Positions 54,133 through 64,000 of a DNA stretch of 64,000 nt are shown here, one piece after another; positions within the stretch are counted from its first letter, which is position 1; each line of letters starts with the position of its first letter. The notes under the pieces are model-generated. The model saw only the letters and a program-made list of their open reading frames with translations, made no database searches and had not been told where the DNA came from. Origin of the DNA: Odontocerum albicorne (lineage: Eukaryota > Arthropoda > Insecta > Trichoptera > Odontoceridae); the NCBI GenBank assembly GCA_949825065.1, contig OX463859.1, positions 31,265,847 to 31,329,846 on the forward strand, read 5' to 3'. The position numbers and the translations under genes are program-made.

Positions 54133-54310
54133 CATACTGTAATTATTATGTTTTTTTAATGTTAAGTACTATTTACATGAAATTTAGAATTTTCTTTTAG
54201 TGTATTCGAATCAAAATCTAACTTATTTTGATTTCTTTAAATGTTACACACGTACAGGTAACTCAGTTTTTATATTTTCTAGTAGAATAAATGAAAATGA
54301 GGGAAAATGT
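54133..54310 (+). promoter_or_regulatory. INPP5A 3' UTR with AATAAA signal
   Basis: An AATAAA hexamer lies at 54286-54291, about 155 bases after the stop, in an AT-rich context. It is the first canonical polyadenylation signal downstream. The cleavage site is inferred to be about 10-30 bases later. Confidence 0.5.
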
Positions 54311-54424
54311 AAATGGACATATCGGTAATTCATACAAATATTTATGATTTCTTTCATTCCGTACATAATACAATAGTTTGTTTTATATTTACATTTATTT
54401 TGCGATGAGCAATATTCTTTGCGC

Positions 54425-54880
54425 TCAACAATGTGAATAAGATTTGGAAGGCGTCTGGATTCAGCGTCACAACAAAATGCCGCCTGTTTAACGCATGTGT
54501 CATCCCGATCCTCCTGTACGGCTGTGAATCTTGGCATCTCACCAAGGCTCAGGAGCGCAAGATACATAGTTTTGAAAACAGGTGTATGACCACATAACAA
54601 ACTGTCTGTCGTCTCTGTAATTCGGGAGAGGCGATGGCCCTGGCCGGGACATGTTCTGAGAATGCCCGATGAAAGTTGGCCGAGGAGAGCGCTGTTTTTC
54701 TGTCCATTGGGGTCCCGACGGCCTGGAAGACCCTCTCTCACGGTGTACCGTTCCTATGACAAGGAAGTCAGAGCGTTAGGAATGTCGTGGAGGGAGATTA
54801 CGAACACCGCCCAAAACCGCTCTGAATGGAGAAGACTGGTGGCCTCCCTATGCTCCCTTGTGGAGCTTTAAAGGGTGAAT
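54425..54880 (+). pseudogene. LINE fragment downstream of INPP5A
   Basis: It reads SVTTKCRLFNACVIPILLYG and then CESWHLTKAQERKIHSFENR; after frame changes GRPSLTVYRSYDKEVRALGM and WRRLVASLCSLVEL. Ends with a TTGAATTGACTTGA tail. Downstream of the polyadenylation signal, so not part of the host gene. Confidence 0.8.
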
Positions 54881-55136
54881 TGAATTGACTTGATTCTTTA
54901 CAATAATCGAAAATACCATTGGAAAAATAATTTTTTTTTTCAAGTGTTAGAGAAATAAAATTATCCTCAATATTTCGTAAAAAAATCATGTTTAACATAA
55001 AAATAATATGAATGGAAACATTTTCAAAATCGTTAAAAAAAAATTATATTTTGCAAAATACGCCGAAAAAGTCCAAAATTTATGTAACTCGTCAAAACAT
55101 GGAAAATATCACAACTCACAAAGTACAATCTAGTTA

Positions 55137-55368
55137 CAGTACCCGGCGGTAAGTAAAACACACCGGGCTTAAGAAAGAGACTGTCGGCCATAATCGGCTA
55201 ACTTCGGCTTTGTAGAGCGTCGTCTCTGTCGCTTGACAACGACTGGAAAATCGCGACGGAACGTGTGTATGAATGACAGAGACGACGGTCTACAAAGCCG
55301 AAGTTAGCCGATTATGGCCGACAGTCTCTTTTTTAAGCCCGATGTGTATTACTTACCGCCGGGTACTG
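55137..55368. mobile_element. Palindromic MITE P, copy 4
   Basis: TA at 55135-55136 and 55369-55370. Arms CAGTACCCGGCGGTAAGTA... pair for about 95 bp each (AACTTCGGCTTTGTAGAGCG shared inverted). Confidence 0.92.
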
Positions 55369-55372
55369 TAAA

Positions 55373-56130
55373 TATGTTTTGAAGTTCTTCGTATCAGTTG
55401 TATAAGGTCTTTCGAAGTGTTGTACTGTATGTTTTGACTAATGATGCCGACGTTTCGAAAACTTTGCAGTTTCCATTTTTAGGATTAATACTATATGTAT
55501 AGTAAATGGGAATAAAATTATACGGCAACACAAAGTGCGGAAGAAAAATTGTAATAGCGATGTACTTTCAAGTCGTCTCCACTTCACGCATGCGTATGAA
55601 GTTCACTTGAACATCGCACATGTCAAATTTGCACTAAATGTCAGATCAAGTAGTTACATAAAAAAACTGAATATGTTGTTGATGCATGTGCACGTAGCCA
55701 CACAAATGTACTTGCACAAAGACAATAAGCCACCAACGGTCACCAACACCAGTTTAATAGTTTACAAGCGACAAGTCCTAACTATTTAGCTACCATGGTA
55801 AAGAAAATAATAAATTTTTTCAGTATATGTACTATTTTCCTTTTGTACACGTGAGTTATTTATATTTTTGCCACCCTTTGATATTTCACCGTGGCCCACA
55901 GGGGGATCCCACAGGTTGAGAAATTATGGTTTATAGAATAATGACAAGAATAAAGGTCTGGCCATGTTCAGTACAGACGCAAACGTCGTAGGTCACGTAC
56001 TAAATAACAGCAACGTAACATTTTCTTTCATCGAACACATACAGATTGGTTTAGTTTAATAATCTGTAGGAGAAATGCATACTCGTAGAATATAACTCGC
56101 GGCCTGTGGATTAAACCAACCAAAATCCAT
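55373..56130. other. Intergenic, hAT-like end relic only
   Basis: No gene seen. 55870-55930 in reverse reads CTCAACCTGTGGGATCCCCC...GGGCCACGGTG, resembling a worn hAT end. The rest is unrecognised. Confidence 0.45.
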
Positions 56131-56850
56131 TAAAAACATAAAATCTGAGTTACACTGTATATCCAATGGAACACTGTATTCTTAGAAAAATTTGATCAAA
56201 CCTGTATAAGAACCAAATTCTAATATTTTAAATGTCCATTCCGGGAGAACATAAAATCTGGGTTACACTGTATATTCAATAGAACACTGTATTCTTAGAA
56301 AATATTGATCAAACTTGTATGAGAACCAAATCCTAATATTTTTTAATGTCCATTCAGAGAAAATGTAAAATCTGGGTTACACTGTATCTAATGGAACACT
56401 GTATTCTTAGAAAAAATTGATCAAACTTGTATGAGAACGAAATCCTAATATTTTTTAATGTCCATTCAGGGAAAATTTAAAATCTGGGTTACACTGTATC
56501 TAATGGAACACTGTATTCTTAGAAAATATTGATCAAACTTGTATGATAACCAAATCCTAATATTTTTTAATGTCCATTCAGGGAAAATGTAAAATCTGGG
56601 TTACACTGTATCTAATGGAACACTGTATTCTTATAAAAATTTGATCAAACTTGTATGATAACCAAATCCTAATATTTTTTAATGTTCATTCGGGGAAAAT
56701 GTAAAATCTGGGTTACACTGTATCTAATGGAACACTGTATTCTTAGAAAATATTGATCAAACTTGTATGAGAACAAATCAAGTCCTAATATTTCATATGG
56801 AAAACTTAAAATCTGGGCTACACTGTATATACGTAATGGAACATTGTTAA
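56130..56850. repeat. ~110-bp tandem repeat, ~6.5 copies
   Basis: AAAATCTGGGTTACACTGTA and AACACTGTATTCTTAGAAAA recur about every 108-112 bp with substitutions and short indels, so it is older than the 64-bp array. Confidence 0.9.
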
Positions 56851-56859
56851 AATGACTCA

Positions 56860-57670
56860 CAGTCAATAATTTCCATGTGTTTTTTTATTTATTACGATGT
56901 GACTTTTTTTTACTAATCTAATTTATTTGTTTTATTCAAATAAATAATTAACAGAGAGATTCTAAATTTCATTTAAATTTTAATCACATGAATTTCTTAT
57001 GCATTTTATATATTATATTGATGCAGCTGTAAAGTATAACAAACTGCATAATATGTATTTCTGTAACAATTGTAATAAATGTTGTTTTGTATTTTATTTA
57101 ACTTAAGTAAAGATTCTACGAGTTTCAGTTATTAAAATAGTTAAACATCACATTATTTTGAAATATAGCATGTCTTTTTAGTTGATGCTAGTACATATAT
57201 TAATTTAAATATTTATTAAATTGAACAACAGTTTAAAGTTACTTAACCGTAAAGTTCTTACGTAATGCGCTACAAGTAGCGCACTTCATCCCGAGAGTAG
57301 CTGTAAAATAGCGACGTTACTTCTTTTTACTTAGAATAATTGAGTAGCATGCTACTTTAAATTGAAAAGTAGCTGTAACAGTGTTACTTTTCAATATAAA
57401 ATAGCTTTAATAACACTGTCAATTTTACAGAAGGCTTGAAGTATTAATTTTACTATTCGAAATTGCAAACTTCATACTTTAAACTGATTATTGTGATAAA
57501 TTAATGGTTTTGACTATAATTCAGTGGAACTGTGTATTAAAATATTTAATATTAAATTAATTTGATATTCCACTAATTATGTGCAATAATCCCTGTGACA
57601 TGTTTCTACCTCCTGTCTCGAGGCTTTCTTCAAGCGGAATTATCCTGGTTTGTTACGAGAGTCGCATATC
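56860..57670. other. AT-rich intergenic DNA, nothing recognised
   Basis: No coding stretch, hairpin or known repeat end seen. Around 57250-57420 short GTAGC/TACTTTT words recur (AAGTAGC...GCTACTTT). Confidence 0.4.
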
Positions 57671-57678
57671 ATCTAAAG

Positions 57679-58017
57679 CAGTGCTCTTAAACCTTTTCTC
57701 ACCTACGACACACCAAAATTCTTCCTAGAATTCCGCGGCACACCAAAAGCTAAAATATATAGGTATTAAATTAGGCATGAGTCTTCAGCGACGCGCATAA
57801 GGGTCATTTTTCTTTGTCTATGACTAATTTGGTGCGGCCATGGTGTGTACAAAGCACACTACGCAGTTTTCAACAGTTGGCACCAGTTATTGTGTATTAA
57901 ATACATAATGAAAAATTGTAAAATGTCAAATACTCGTACATTGAATTTGACCGCGGCACACCTGTATCCGGCTCACGGCACACCAGTGTGCCACGGCACA
58001 CCGGTTGCGGAGCACTG
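57679..58017. mobile_element. hAT-type MITE, 339 bp, perfect 8-bp duplication
   Basis: ATCTAAAG at 57671-57678 and 58018-58025. Ends CAGTGCTC and GAGCACTG, with imperfect extension; CGGCACACC motifs are repeated inside. Non-coding. Confidence 0.9.
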
Positions 58018-58194
58018 ATCTAAAGTGTATTGACTCAAAAGAAAAAAATACATTACGAGCGGTAAAACCTTTTGCATTTTTTGGTTATTTATTACTATTT
58101 GATTTTTGCGTATGACTTTATATATCTGGAACGAATTTAGAAACATTCGTGATACTTAAAGTCATAAAACCTTTGTGGCGATATTGCTAACTGT

Positions 58195-58376
58195 AACCTG
58201 TTTCTCACCACGGGTGTTGCGTGTTCGATTCCTATTAAAACCCAACTTTTAATGGATTTCGGTCTAGTTTTCACTTAAGAACTCTTTAACATCTCTCTGG
58301 TTAGTGATAAGATATTGTCACATTGCAATAAGCCTGCCGGATTGTACTGTATACAACGAAAGTGTATTACAATACT
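58195..58376 (+). mobile_element. tRNA-derived SINE S, 5'-truncated
   Basis: B-box GTGTTCGATTCC, body TTTCGGTCTAGTTTTCACTT and the tail GCAATAAGCCTGCCGGATTG...CAACGAAAGTGTATTACAA. Confidence 0.75.
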
Positions 58377-58377
58377 T

Positions 58378-58797
58378 CTTCCTCTTCTTTTAGGCCTGTT
58401 GGCTTGTTATGGTCCTGTATCATCGTTTCCCTCTTGTGACTTCGACTGCCAGCTGTCTTCATATTTTGGGAGGTCGTCCTGGAGGTCTGCTCGCTTGGGG
58501 TATACTGTCCCTGGCCATTCTTCCGGCTCTTGGTTCCGCCATTCTGGATACATGTTCGTTCCAGAACCTTCTTCTCTGTCGTCCCCATCTGACAATATCT
58601 TCAACTTCGCACATCCTTCGGATTTCTGTGTTTCATACTCTATCACGAAGGGTTTTGCCAGCGATACTCCTGAGTACCTTCATTTCGCTGGTTCGATGGA
58701 GATTTTTGGTTCTGACAGTGTTGGCTCTGAACTCTATGCTGTATGTCATTATGGGGCGGACACAGGTCTTGTATATCCTCACCTTGCTTTGGATGTT
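58378..58797 (-). pseudogene. RTE-like LINE C-terminal fragment
   Basis: The minus strand gives MNIQSKVRIYKTCVRPIMTY and then RTKNLHRTSEMKVLRSIAGK, TLRDRV and a DSWQSKSQEGNDDTGP-like end. Nearly identical to 19262-19705. Confidence 0.85.
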
Positions 58798-58807
58798 CAT
58801 ATCCATA

Positions 58808-59759
58808 TGAGGCATATCCAGAAACTAAGTGTACTGAATTTTTGTAGGTTACAATTTTTTTTATTTAAACAAAAAAAATAAGTGTTAGCGTAGTACATAT
58901 GTAAGCTATTTTTCGACATAGTCGCCATTCCTCTCAATGCAGGTGGTGAAGCGGGGTATCAACTTTTTGATGCCTTCCTCGAAGTAGTTTCCCGCCAACC
59001 CCTCTGTCCACTTCTCCACCTCCTCATTTACCTCCTCGTCGGTTGAAAACCTTTTCCCACCTATGTGCAGCTAGGTCAGGGGAATGCGCTAGTAGTAATC
59101 TGAAGGTGCTAGGTCAGGGGAATGCGCGGGATGGTTCAGGACATCCCATTTAAAAGAAGCGAGCAGTTCCTTCGTGGCGTTGGCCGTGTGTGGTCTGGCA
59201 TTGTCGTGCAGCAGGCAGACTCCCTTTGTCAGCATGCCTCTCCTCTTATTCTGAATCGCCCTCCGCAATTTTTTTAGGGTCTCACAGTATCTTGCAGAGT
59301 TGATGGTCTCCCCTTGAGGCATATATTCAATTAAAACGATGCCTTGACAGTCCCAAAACACGGCAGCTATGATTTTCTTGGCTGAAATTGTGGTTTTGAA
59401 CTTTTTGGCGGAGGGTAAAGAGGTGTGACGCCACTGTTGAGACTGCCTTTTGGTTTCAGGCGTGTAGTGTGTAGCCCAAGTTTCATCTCCAGTAACGATG
59501 GAGCGGAGAAATTCATCTCCATGGAGTTAGCAGCGCCTCAAAAACTCTTGCCTTTTTACAAAATCTCGCACTTGGCGGGAGATTGGTTTGACATTTTTCA
59601 CGAAACGTGTTGTCGCGTCGACACTTCTCAACGTACTGACCTCAAACCGGTCTCGATACGGAGGGGAAGGGTCAGGCTACACGGAAATGTAGCCAACATG
59701 TCTAAAATAAAATCCATCCGGTCGTGAGAGCCTCAGTACACTTACTTTCTGGATACGCC
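58808..59759 (-). mobile_element. Mariner M2, copy 3
   Basis: The same ends as the other M2 copies (GAGGCATATCCAGAAACTA and partner). The minus strand at 59089-59361 reads GIVLIEYMPQGETINSARYC, then LLHDNARPHTANATKELL and HSPDLAPSDYY, so the second and third catalytic Asp are intact here. A local duplication (GCTAGGTCAGGGGAATGCGC twice near 59070-59115) and N-terminal deletion break it. Confidence 0.9.
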
Positions 59760-59993
59760 ACGTGCTTGTTTTTCCAGATAGTGTTCTTTAAACGTCCGGA
59801 AATAGCTGCGGCCTTTTACAATACAATAAGCAAAAATAAAACAGCAATTATTAACCAATGAATGCAAAAGGTCTCTCCTGATTTTTGTAGGAGCAATATC
59901 CTCGAGGATGTGTGCCTTATTTAGAGTAGGCTTGACGGTTAACTCATCTTACGTAATACAACCGTATCAACTATATAGTGTTGTTTAAGCCTA

Positions 59994-60624
59994 TGTAGGA
60001 ATACCTACCTAAATGAATGAATAAATAAATAATTGTTAAACACAATTATTTAAATTAATTATTGTCAGATAGTAAACATACAGGGGCAATCACCGATGAA
60101 GAATTCAATGATTGTTACACACTACGAACAACGACAATATTTACTATTTACAGCGTCTGCAAATTGGCTAGCCATCTCCAAATATAAATAATTAACCTAC
60201 CGCCAGTCCATGCGTTAGAGCAAGGCAGATATATATCGCGAATGTATTTACTCATTGGTATAAATTACTCGGACGCCGAGAAATAAACATACAAGTCTTG
60301 ACAGCTGAATGCATGACAATACCTAATATGTTTATTTCTCGGCGTCCGAGTAATTTATACCAATGAGTAAATACATTCGCGATATATATCTGCCTTGCTC
60401 TAACGCATGGACTGGCGGTAGGTTAATTATTTATATTTGGAGATGGCTAGCCAATTTGCAGACGCTGTAAATAGTAAATATTGTCGTTGTTCGTAGTGTG
60501 TAACAATCATTGAATTCTTCATCGGTCATTGCCCCTGTATGTTTACTATCTGACAATAATTAATTTAAATAATTGTGTTTAACAATTATTTATTTATTCA
60601 TTCATTTAGGTAGGTATTCCTACA
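59994..60624. repeat. Giant near-perfect inverted repeat, 298-bp arms
   Basis: Arms 59994-60291 and 60327-60624 are reverse complements with equal length, no indel and a single mismatch seen (CAATCACC vs CAATGACC), around a 35-base spacer. No coding potential. No clear target duplication. Confidence 0.97.
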
Positions 60625-60860
60625 CCTTTTTGAAATATGATTTATGATAACGTGCTACTTCAACCAGCTTCGTAAAATGGTAAGAGCGCTAATTTACAGC
60701 TTCTTTGTTAAAATGTGCTATACGTAATTTGTTATTTAAACAATAATGCAATTGTACGAAGAGTGACGAACAAAAATGTAATTTGATAAAAAAAGAATTG
60801 CTAATTACCTTGTCTTTTTGTAGACATACTCGTAATTGAAAAATACATTCTTCGTAACTA

Positions 60861-61506
60861 CTACCTTGATCAAAAAGTTTTAGGACTTTATTCATAAAAT
60901 CGAAAAACTCATGGAAATCATGTCTTTCGCGATTTCAACGCGGTCCTTTTTTTTGCATGAAATTGAGGTCTTTCGGCAACAGTTTTGCAGCGACACGTCT
61001 CTGGCCCAAATCATTAACCAAAATGTCTTGAGCGGATCCATAAGTGATGTTCAAGTCCTCTGCCAGCTCTCTGATGGTCAATTTGCGGTTTTCGACTAAC
61101 ATTTCTTTGATTTTATCGATGTTTTCATCGGTTTTCGACTGCCACTGCGTTCGTCATCCTCGACCGACTCACAACCACTTCTAAAGCGTTTTCGTGCCAC
61201 CGAAATACACTTCTCCAACATTTCCAAGGTCTGCGGACCGTTAAATTCGTTTTTCATACAAAATATAATACAAATTCGTTGATGCACAGTTGATGACATT
61301 TTCAAACTTGTAAAAAAATCGAAACACGCACAAAGGTAGATGTACTCAGTACAGCGTAACTTTTACAAATGTCAAGCTATGACGCTGAAATTTAGAGGGA
61401 AGTGTCAATGATAGATGTGGTAACCTAACAAAAAAAAAAAAAATTCCAATCGGGTGAGTGACAGCGCCACACGGTGGCCGGTCCTAAAACTTTTTGATCA
61501 AGGTAG
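60861..61506 (-). mobile_element. Mariner M3, copy 2
   Basis: TA-flanked; ends CTACCTTGATCAAAAAGTTT and partner. The minus strand at 61096-61305 reads STVHQRICIIFCMKNEFNGP, then QTLEMLEKCISVARKRF, an N-terminal DNA-binding segment. The C-terminal catalytic part is deleted. Confidence 0.9.
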
Positions 61507-61965
61507 TATTTTTACTTGCTGCGTAGTATTTAGAGTTGATTGTTCAACATTTCAGACTGATTGCGCAGTCCATCTTCAGTTGTCACTAGTTTAGCATTCA
61601 TCGTCACTTCTCGTATAACACTGAATTTGTATATTTGAAACATATGCCATTTTTTGTTACTTATATGTATATTTTTTTGCATTTTTGTTTTTCTTAATTT
61701 GTTGTTTCATACAGCACATACTTAATTTGCCAAAAGACAAAAAAATAAGCATTATGTTTTTAACTGCATACGTATTTAATTTGCATCTTTTTTTTTTTTT
61801 TTTTTATAACACCTAACTTAAATTTAAAAGTCATTTATTTTATTTAATCATATACTATTATATGTATTTTTATTTGTATATTGTTATGAAATATGTATCT
61901 TGAATGGTGATATTGCTTTTGTCAATATATATATCAAATCCATTTAATTATTATCTGTTGGAGAA
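61507..61965. other. AT-rich intergenic DNA, nothing recognised
   Basis: Contains a poly-T run (61790-61805). No gene or repeat end recognised. Confidence 0.4.
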
Positions 61966-62800
61966 AATTTCGATGGATGTCGATAGAGTAGGTAAGCAGA
62001 TGACTGAATTGTTTTATCTAAGAAAAGGTGTCAAGCAAGGATGTGTGATATATCGATGATTCTTCAATATTGAATGATTTTGTATAACGAAATGTGTCAA
62101 GCAAGGATGTGTAATGTCTCTATGGTTCTTAGATATTTAATGGTTTTGTATAAGGAAAGATATCAAGCAAGGGTGTTTGATATCTCCATGGTTCTTTAAT
62201 ATTGATTGTTTTCTTTACAAGGAAACGTGTCAAGCAAGGATGTGTGATGTCGCCATGGTCATTTAATACTAAATGGTTTTGTATTAGGAAATATGTCAAG
62301 TAAAGATGTGTGATGGATGTCTTCATGGTTCCTCAATATTGATGGTTTTTTTATAAGGAAAGTTGTCAAGCAAGGATGTGTGATGTCTCCATGGTTCTTC
62401 ATTACTAAATGGTTTTGTATAAGGAAAGGTGCCAAGCAAGGGTGTGTGATATCTCCGAGGCTCTTCAATATTAATATTGACTCGTATAAATGAGATTAAG
62501 AATGCAAGAGGCATAAATATGCCAGATTTGGTTATAAATGGTTAATTGTAATCTGACAATAAAGTGATAATGGTGGAAAAAAATTGCGAACATCTTGATT
62601 TATGGAAGTAAAGTCTGGACATTACAGAAGAGTAGTAAGTAGACCGAGGAAAGAGTGGAAGTAGATAATTGAAGTAATTTACCTGAGAGAAAACTAAGAA
62701 GTATAAGAACATCATAGCATGTTCAACATGATAAGGTAAAACTGTGTGCGTTGATAGAAGATTGTTTAGATCTGTCCTCTCTGTCTACCCCAGAAAGGAT
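61966..62800 (+). mobile_element. LINE K remnant with 66-bp array of the RT motif
   Basis: After a unit reading RKGVKQGCV (RT region), about seven ~66-bp units (62027-62470) repeat the codons for (V)KQGC(V)MSPWF(F)NI...GFV(I)RK in decaying frames. Then EIKNARGINMPDLVINGS and a LINE tail (TGTCCTCTCTGTCTACCCCA) follow. Confidence 0.8.
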
Positions 62801-62892
62801 ATGAAGTGATGGTACGCATTTTTAATTAATTTTTATGGAGTGAAATGGACAAAATTAACCATAATCTATTTGAAATTTCCGTTTATTAAATA

Positions 62893-63359
62893 ATAGGTTG
62901 TCGGGAAAGTAATTTCGTGTTTTTAAGCCAAATTCAAATGCCAAATTGTACCGAATGCTCGTGAACTGTGGTTTTCAATATTTTTAATATCTCGGCAATC
63001 TATCGTGTGGTAAAACACTCGATCAAATTATTGATTTGGTTCTAATTAGTGGTAATCGGACGCCATCTTTGAGCGTCTATCACCAGAATGTTACACTGTG
63101 TTACATACACTGTACATATCTTTATTTTGGTTTGTGTCTAATTTATTTAGCGATAGTAAAAAAGTATCAAGCTTAAAAAAAAAATCAACTTATTTCGTTC
63201 CATTTTCTAAATTACACGAAAAACAAACAATAGCTGAAAAAAATGTGCTTACCTTTCATAATAATAAACATTCAGCATGTTCGGAATGAAGTTGGCTACG
63301 AAAATTTGGTCCTAACGACATCTATCAAAGAAACACGATACTACTTTCTGGACATCCCC
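62893..63359. mobile_element. Mariner-like MITE
   Basis: Left end GGTTGTCGGGAAAGTAATTT and right end, inverted, GGGGATGTCCAGAAAGTAGT share a common pattern, flanked by TA. An internal + strand piece (63158-63289: STYFVPFSKLHEKQTIAEKN) is not mariner-like and is unidentified. Confidence 0.6.
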
Positions 63360-64000
63360 TATATATTATAGTTTTCATTTTCAAACGCTCATAATATTTT
63401 ATTTAGTATATATTATAATAAATTAGGATTATTTAAGGGCCTCGTAATTATTGTGTGCAAATTGTCTCTATGATTTCCAATGAGATTATTAGGTGATAAA
63501 AATATATATATTTAACATTCATACTTAACAGTATATATTAGTTAATATTTCATTTAATGTATGGATATATTTTTGTCATGTTATTTGTTAGTGGAATGTC
63601 TTTTGTATTTTTTTTAGTTTTTTTTTTCCTTATATTTTGCACGTTAGTTCCTCCGCAGGGATTGGGAAAAGGATGTGGGTCATTCTACGTGAGATCATCA
63701 CAATTTTAATAAATATTCAATCTTACCTCTTTAGATTTGATTAATAACTTTACCAGGTATACAAGGAAAGTGTGCGCAATTTTCAAGTCCAAAAAAATGA
63801 AATCATTTTAAAAATTCAGTTTATTCCGTTTCCTCTTTCTAAAATATTTTTACTGTCCAGTTAAAAAAAATAACAGGAAGTATATTTTATGCTTTTTAAA
63901 ACTCACATTGAAACTAGATAATTTCGATGTGACATTAAAAGTGCAATATAAAACATAAATTGTTAAAATCTCTTTAACAGATTTGGGTTGCAAACTGCAT
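63360..64000. other. AT-rich intergenic DNA, nothing recognised
   Basis: No open coding stretch, tandem array or transposon end seen up to the window edge. Confidence 0.4.

Noticed and set aside
53448..53816. 122-codon minus-strand frame
   Set aside because: Antisense shadow of the INPP5A terminal exon.
63158..63289. Possible BED/hAT-like peptide (FVPFSKLHEKQTIAEKN)
   Set aside because: Too short and without the conserved Cys/His set; left unassigned.

Overview
The window is animal nuclear DNA, almost certainly from an insect and most plausibly a moth or butterfly. It is AT-rich and full of degraded transposons: many mariner families, RTE-like and other non-LTR retrotransposons, and tRNA-derived SINEs of a kind common in Lepidoptera. 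One spliced host gene runs through it. The order is inferred from repeat style, not proven.

The host gene, on the + strand, is the type I inositol-polyphosphate 5-phosphatase (INPP5A; Drosophila 5PtaseI). Ten exons lie at 4256-4486, 24966-25133, 27844-28098, 29289-29450, 33626-33750, 35210-35350, 38794-38941, 43939-44057, 45592-45772 and 53044-54132. All nine introns are GT-AG, and the frame stays open for 872 codons to a TAG stop. The exon(s) for the extreme N-terminus were not found and should lie before base 1. The enzyme removes the 5-phosphate from inositol 1,4,5-trisphosphate (and the 1,3,4,5-tetrakisphosphate), ending calcium signalling. The catalytic motifs are present (QEVGG, LHLFHDASN, FGDFNFRLD, CPAWCDRIL, GDHKPVF). 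Two features differ from the compact ~410-residue vertebrate form: about 180 low-complexity Ser/Arg-rich residues separate CPAWCDRIL from GDHKPVF, and a Ser/Asp/Asn-rich tail of about 330 residues ends in a cysteine cluster with a CaaX-like terminus.

The rest is introns (one of 20.5 kb) and downstream DNA, both filled with repeats. 1-4255: upstream intron with a 2.4-kb transposon (8-bp duplication, broken HWDGK-type protein) and a 134-bp tandem array. 4487-24965: mariners, TTAA-flanked MITEs, LINE tails, Penelope-like fragments, a long-TIR element, palindromic TA-flanked MITEs and an 89-bp array built from their ends. 25134-45591: an intact mariner transposase nested in a Penelope-like remnant, a hAT element with a perfect 8-bp duplication, an LTR remnant containing a 29-bp copy of exon 2, and several short-period arrays. 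45773-53043: a broken mariner whose end grades into a 53-copy, 64-bp minisatellite. After 54132: a short 3' UTR, repeat-rich DNA, and a near-perfect 298-bp-arm inverted repeat at 59994-60624.

No rRNA gene, functional tRNA gene, CRISPR array or second host gene was recognised. The most unusual items are the TSD/TIR-bounded element with the HWDGK-type protein, the exon-2 fragment inside an intronic LTR, the TE-seeded minisatellite with higher-order structure, the giant hairpin, the paired in-frame cassette exons, and the range of TTAA-flanked MITE families.
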